This document shows positions 5,189 through 6,003 of a stretch of DNA of 6,003 nt, piece after piece. Origin of the DNA: CAUTXO01 sp963542625 (GTDB taxonomy: Bacteria; Campylobacterota; Campylobacteria; Campylobacterales; SZUA-545); the NCBI GenBank assembly GCA_963542625.1, contig CAUTXO010000078.1, positions 1 to 6,003 of the forward strand, read 5' to 3'. Position 1 is the stretch's first letter. The number at the start of each line of letters is the position of its first letter. Made by a program: the position numbers and the translations under genes. Below the pieces are notes generated by a model, which was given only the letters and a program-made list of their open reading frames with translations, ran no database searches and was not told the DNA's origin.

Positions 5189-6003
5189 CTATGACCTTAG
5201 CTTTTCAGCCTTTTGTATAGCCTCTTCAATTCCGCCTACCATATAGAAAGCATTTTCTGGTAAAGAATCATACTTGCCCTCTAGGAGCTCTTTAAAAGAT
5301 CTTATGGTGTCTTCAAGGCTAACATATTTTCCGGGGCTTCCCGTAAAAACTTCCGCGACAAAAAACGGCTGTGATAGCATTTTTTCTATTTTTCTAGCCC
5401 TATCCACCACAAGCTTATCTTCTTCGCTAAGCTCGTCCATACCAAGTATGGCGATAATATCTTGAAGATCTTTGTATTTTTGGAGCGTTTGCTGAACTTC
5501 TCTGGCAACCTTGTAGTGCTCTTCACCTATGATCTGCGGATCCAAAAGTCTGCTGTTAGAATCCAAAGGATCCACAGCCGGGTAAATTCCCTTTTCCGCT
5601 ATCTTTCTACTCAAAACGGTTGTAGCGTCAAGGTGTGAAAAAACCGTTGCTGGAGCTGGATCGGTTAAGTCATCAGCTGGCACATAAACCGCTTGAACAG
5701 AGGTTATAGAGCCCTTTTTAGTTGATGTTATTCGCTCTTGCAAAATCCCCATTTCACGCGCCAAAGTAGGTTGGTAACCAACGGCGGATGGTATTCTTCC
5801 AAGCAAGGCAGACATTTCAGATCCTGATTGAGCGTATCTAAAAATATTATCAACGAACATCAAAACGTCCAAGCCCATTTCATCTCTGAAATACTCAGCC
5901 ATAGTAAGTCCAGTTAAGGCAATTCTGTTTCTAGCTCCCGGTGGCTCGTTCATTTGTCCGTAGCAAAGGGCAACTTTATCTAAACCGCCCCCTTCTTTCA
6001 TTT
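5189..6003 (-). CDS. atpD: F1F0 ATP synthase beta subunit (C-terminal part, cut by window edge)
   Basis: The gene runs off the right edge. The first Met in view (5999-6001) is internal, in the family's E-M-K-E-x-G segment, so about 270 of some 465 residues are present. Numbering from that Met: LMFVDN (47-52) is Walker B with Asp51; PAVDPLDSNS (141-150) is the alpha/beta family signature; DELSEED (189-195) is the lever that moves with gamma; FTGSPGKYVSLEDT (219-232) is the conserved C-terminal element. The P-loop and the GER glutamate that acts in catalysis lie beyond the edge. Beta carries the catalytic sites of ATP synthesis on the cytoplasmic F1 head. The stop TAG is followed after two bases by the atpC start. 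No frameshift or unusual residue is seen. Confidence 0.98.
   Translation of the reverse strand, partial: MKEGGGLDKVALCYGQMNEPPGARNRIALTGLTMAEYFRDEMGLDVLMFVDNIFRYAQSGSEMSALLGRIPSAVGYQPTLAREMGILQERITSTKKGSITSVQAVYVPADDLTDPAPATVFSHLDATTVLSRKIAEKGIYPAVDPLDSNSRLLDPQIIGEEHYKVAREVQQTLQKYKDLQDIIAILGMDELSEEDKLVVDRARKIEKMLSQPFFVAEVFTGSPGKYVSLEDTIRSFKELLEGKYDSLPENAFYMVGGIEEAIQKAEKLRS

Noticed and set aside
4700..5220. Plus-strand open frames opposite tolQ-like and atpC
   Set aside because: Shadows of confidently identified minus-strand genes.
5274..5465. Plus-strand open frame inside atpD
   Set aside because: Serine/leucine-rich antisense of a highly conserved ATP synthase region.
1..6003. CRISPR array, tRNA, rRNA, insertion sequence or phage attachment site
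   Set aside because: No regularly spaced direct repeats, no cloverleaf or rRNA-like sequence, no transposase frame and no paired terminal inverted repeats were seen.

Overview
The window is a piece of a Campylobacter chromosome (Campylobacterota). Evidence: moderately AT-rich DNA, the order atpD-atpC-exbB/tolQ-exbD/tolR-tonB/tolA-tolB-omp18(pal)-cpoB(ybgF) that I recall for Campylobacter jejuni (around Cj0107 to Cj0114), and an Omp18-type Pal lipoprotein. The sequence does not look like C. jejuni itself; one of the other species with somewhat higher G+C fits better, but I cannot name it.

Layout: all intact genes are on the minus strand, so transcription runs from right (6003) to left (398). 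From the right edge come the C-terminal part of F1 beta (atpD, cut by the window edge), F1 epsilon (atpC), then a complete Tol-Pal cell-envelope module: ExbB/TolQ and ExbD/TolR (proton-driven motor in the inner membrane), a TolA/TonB-like periplasm-spanning protein, TolB (periplasmic beta-propeller), Omp18/Pal (outer-membrane lipoprotein that binds peptidoglycan) and a CpoB/YbgF-like protein with coiled coil and TPRs. Genes are spaced by 2-3 bp, overlap by 8 bp, or are separated by 43-49 bp, so this reads as one operon, probably with an extra internal promoter before omp18. The ATP synthase and the Tol motor both depend on the proton gradient, but their shared operon is a matter of position, not proof of joint function.

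Positions 1-397 hold no intact gene. On the minus strand at 126-260 there is a 44-residue remnant that looks like the extreme C-terminus of an L-lactate/malate dehydrogenase, with an in-frame stop just upstream and no recognisable remainder. In C. jejuni, slyD follows the cpoB homologue; here that place is taken by this non-coding, gene-remnant region, which suggests a rearrangement breakpoint or gene loss. A hairpin-forming inverted repeat sits at 319-342.

No new defence, mobile or biosynthetic system is visible. The most notable points are the dehydrogenase remnant at the operon end and a marked excess of the palindrome AGATCT (16 copies in 6 kb, four of them in the first 195 bases).
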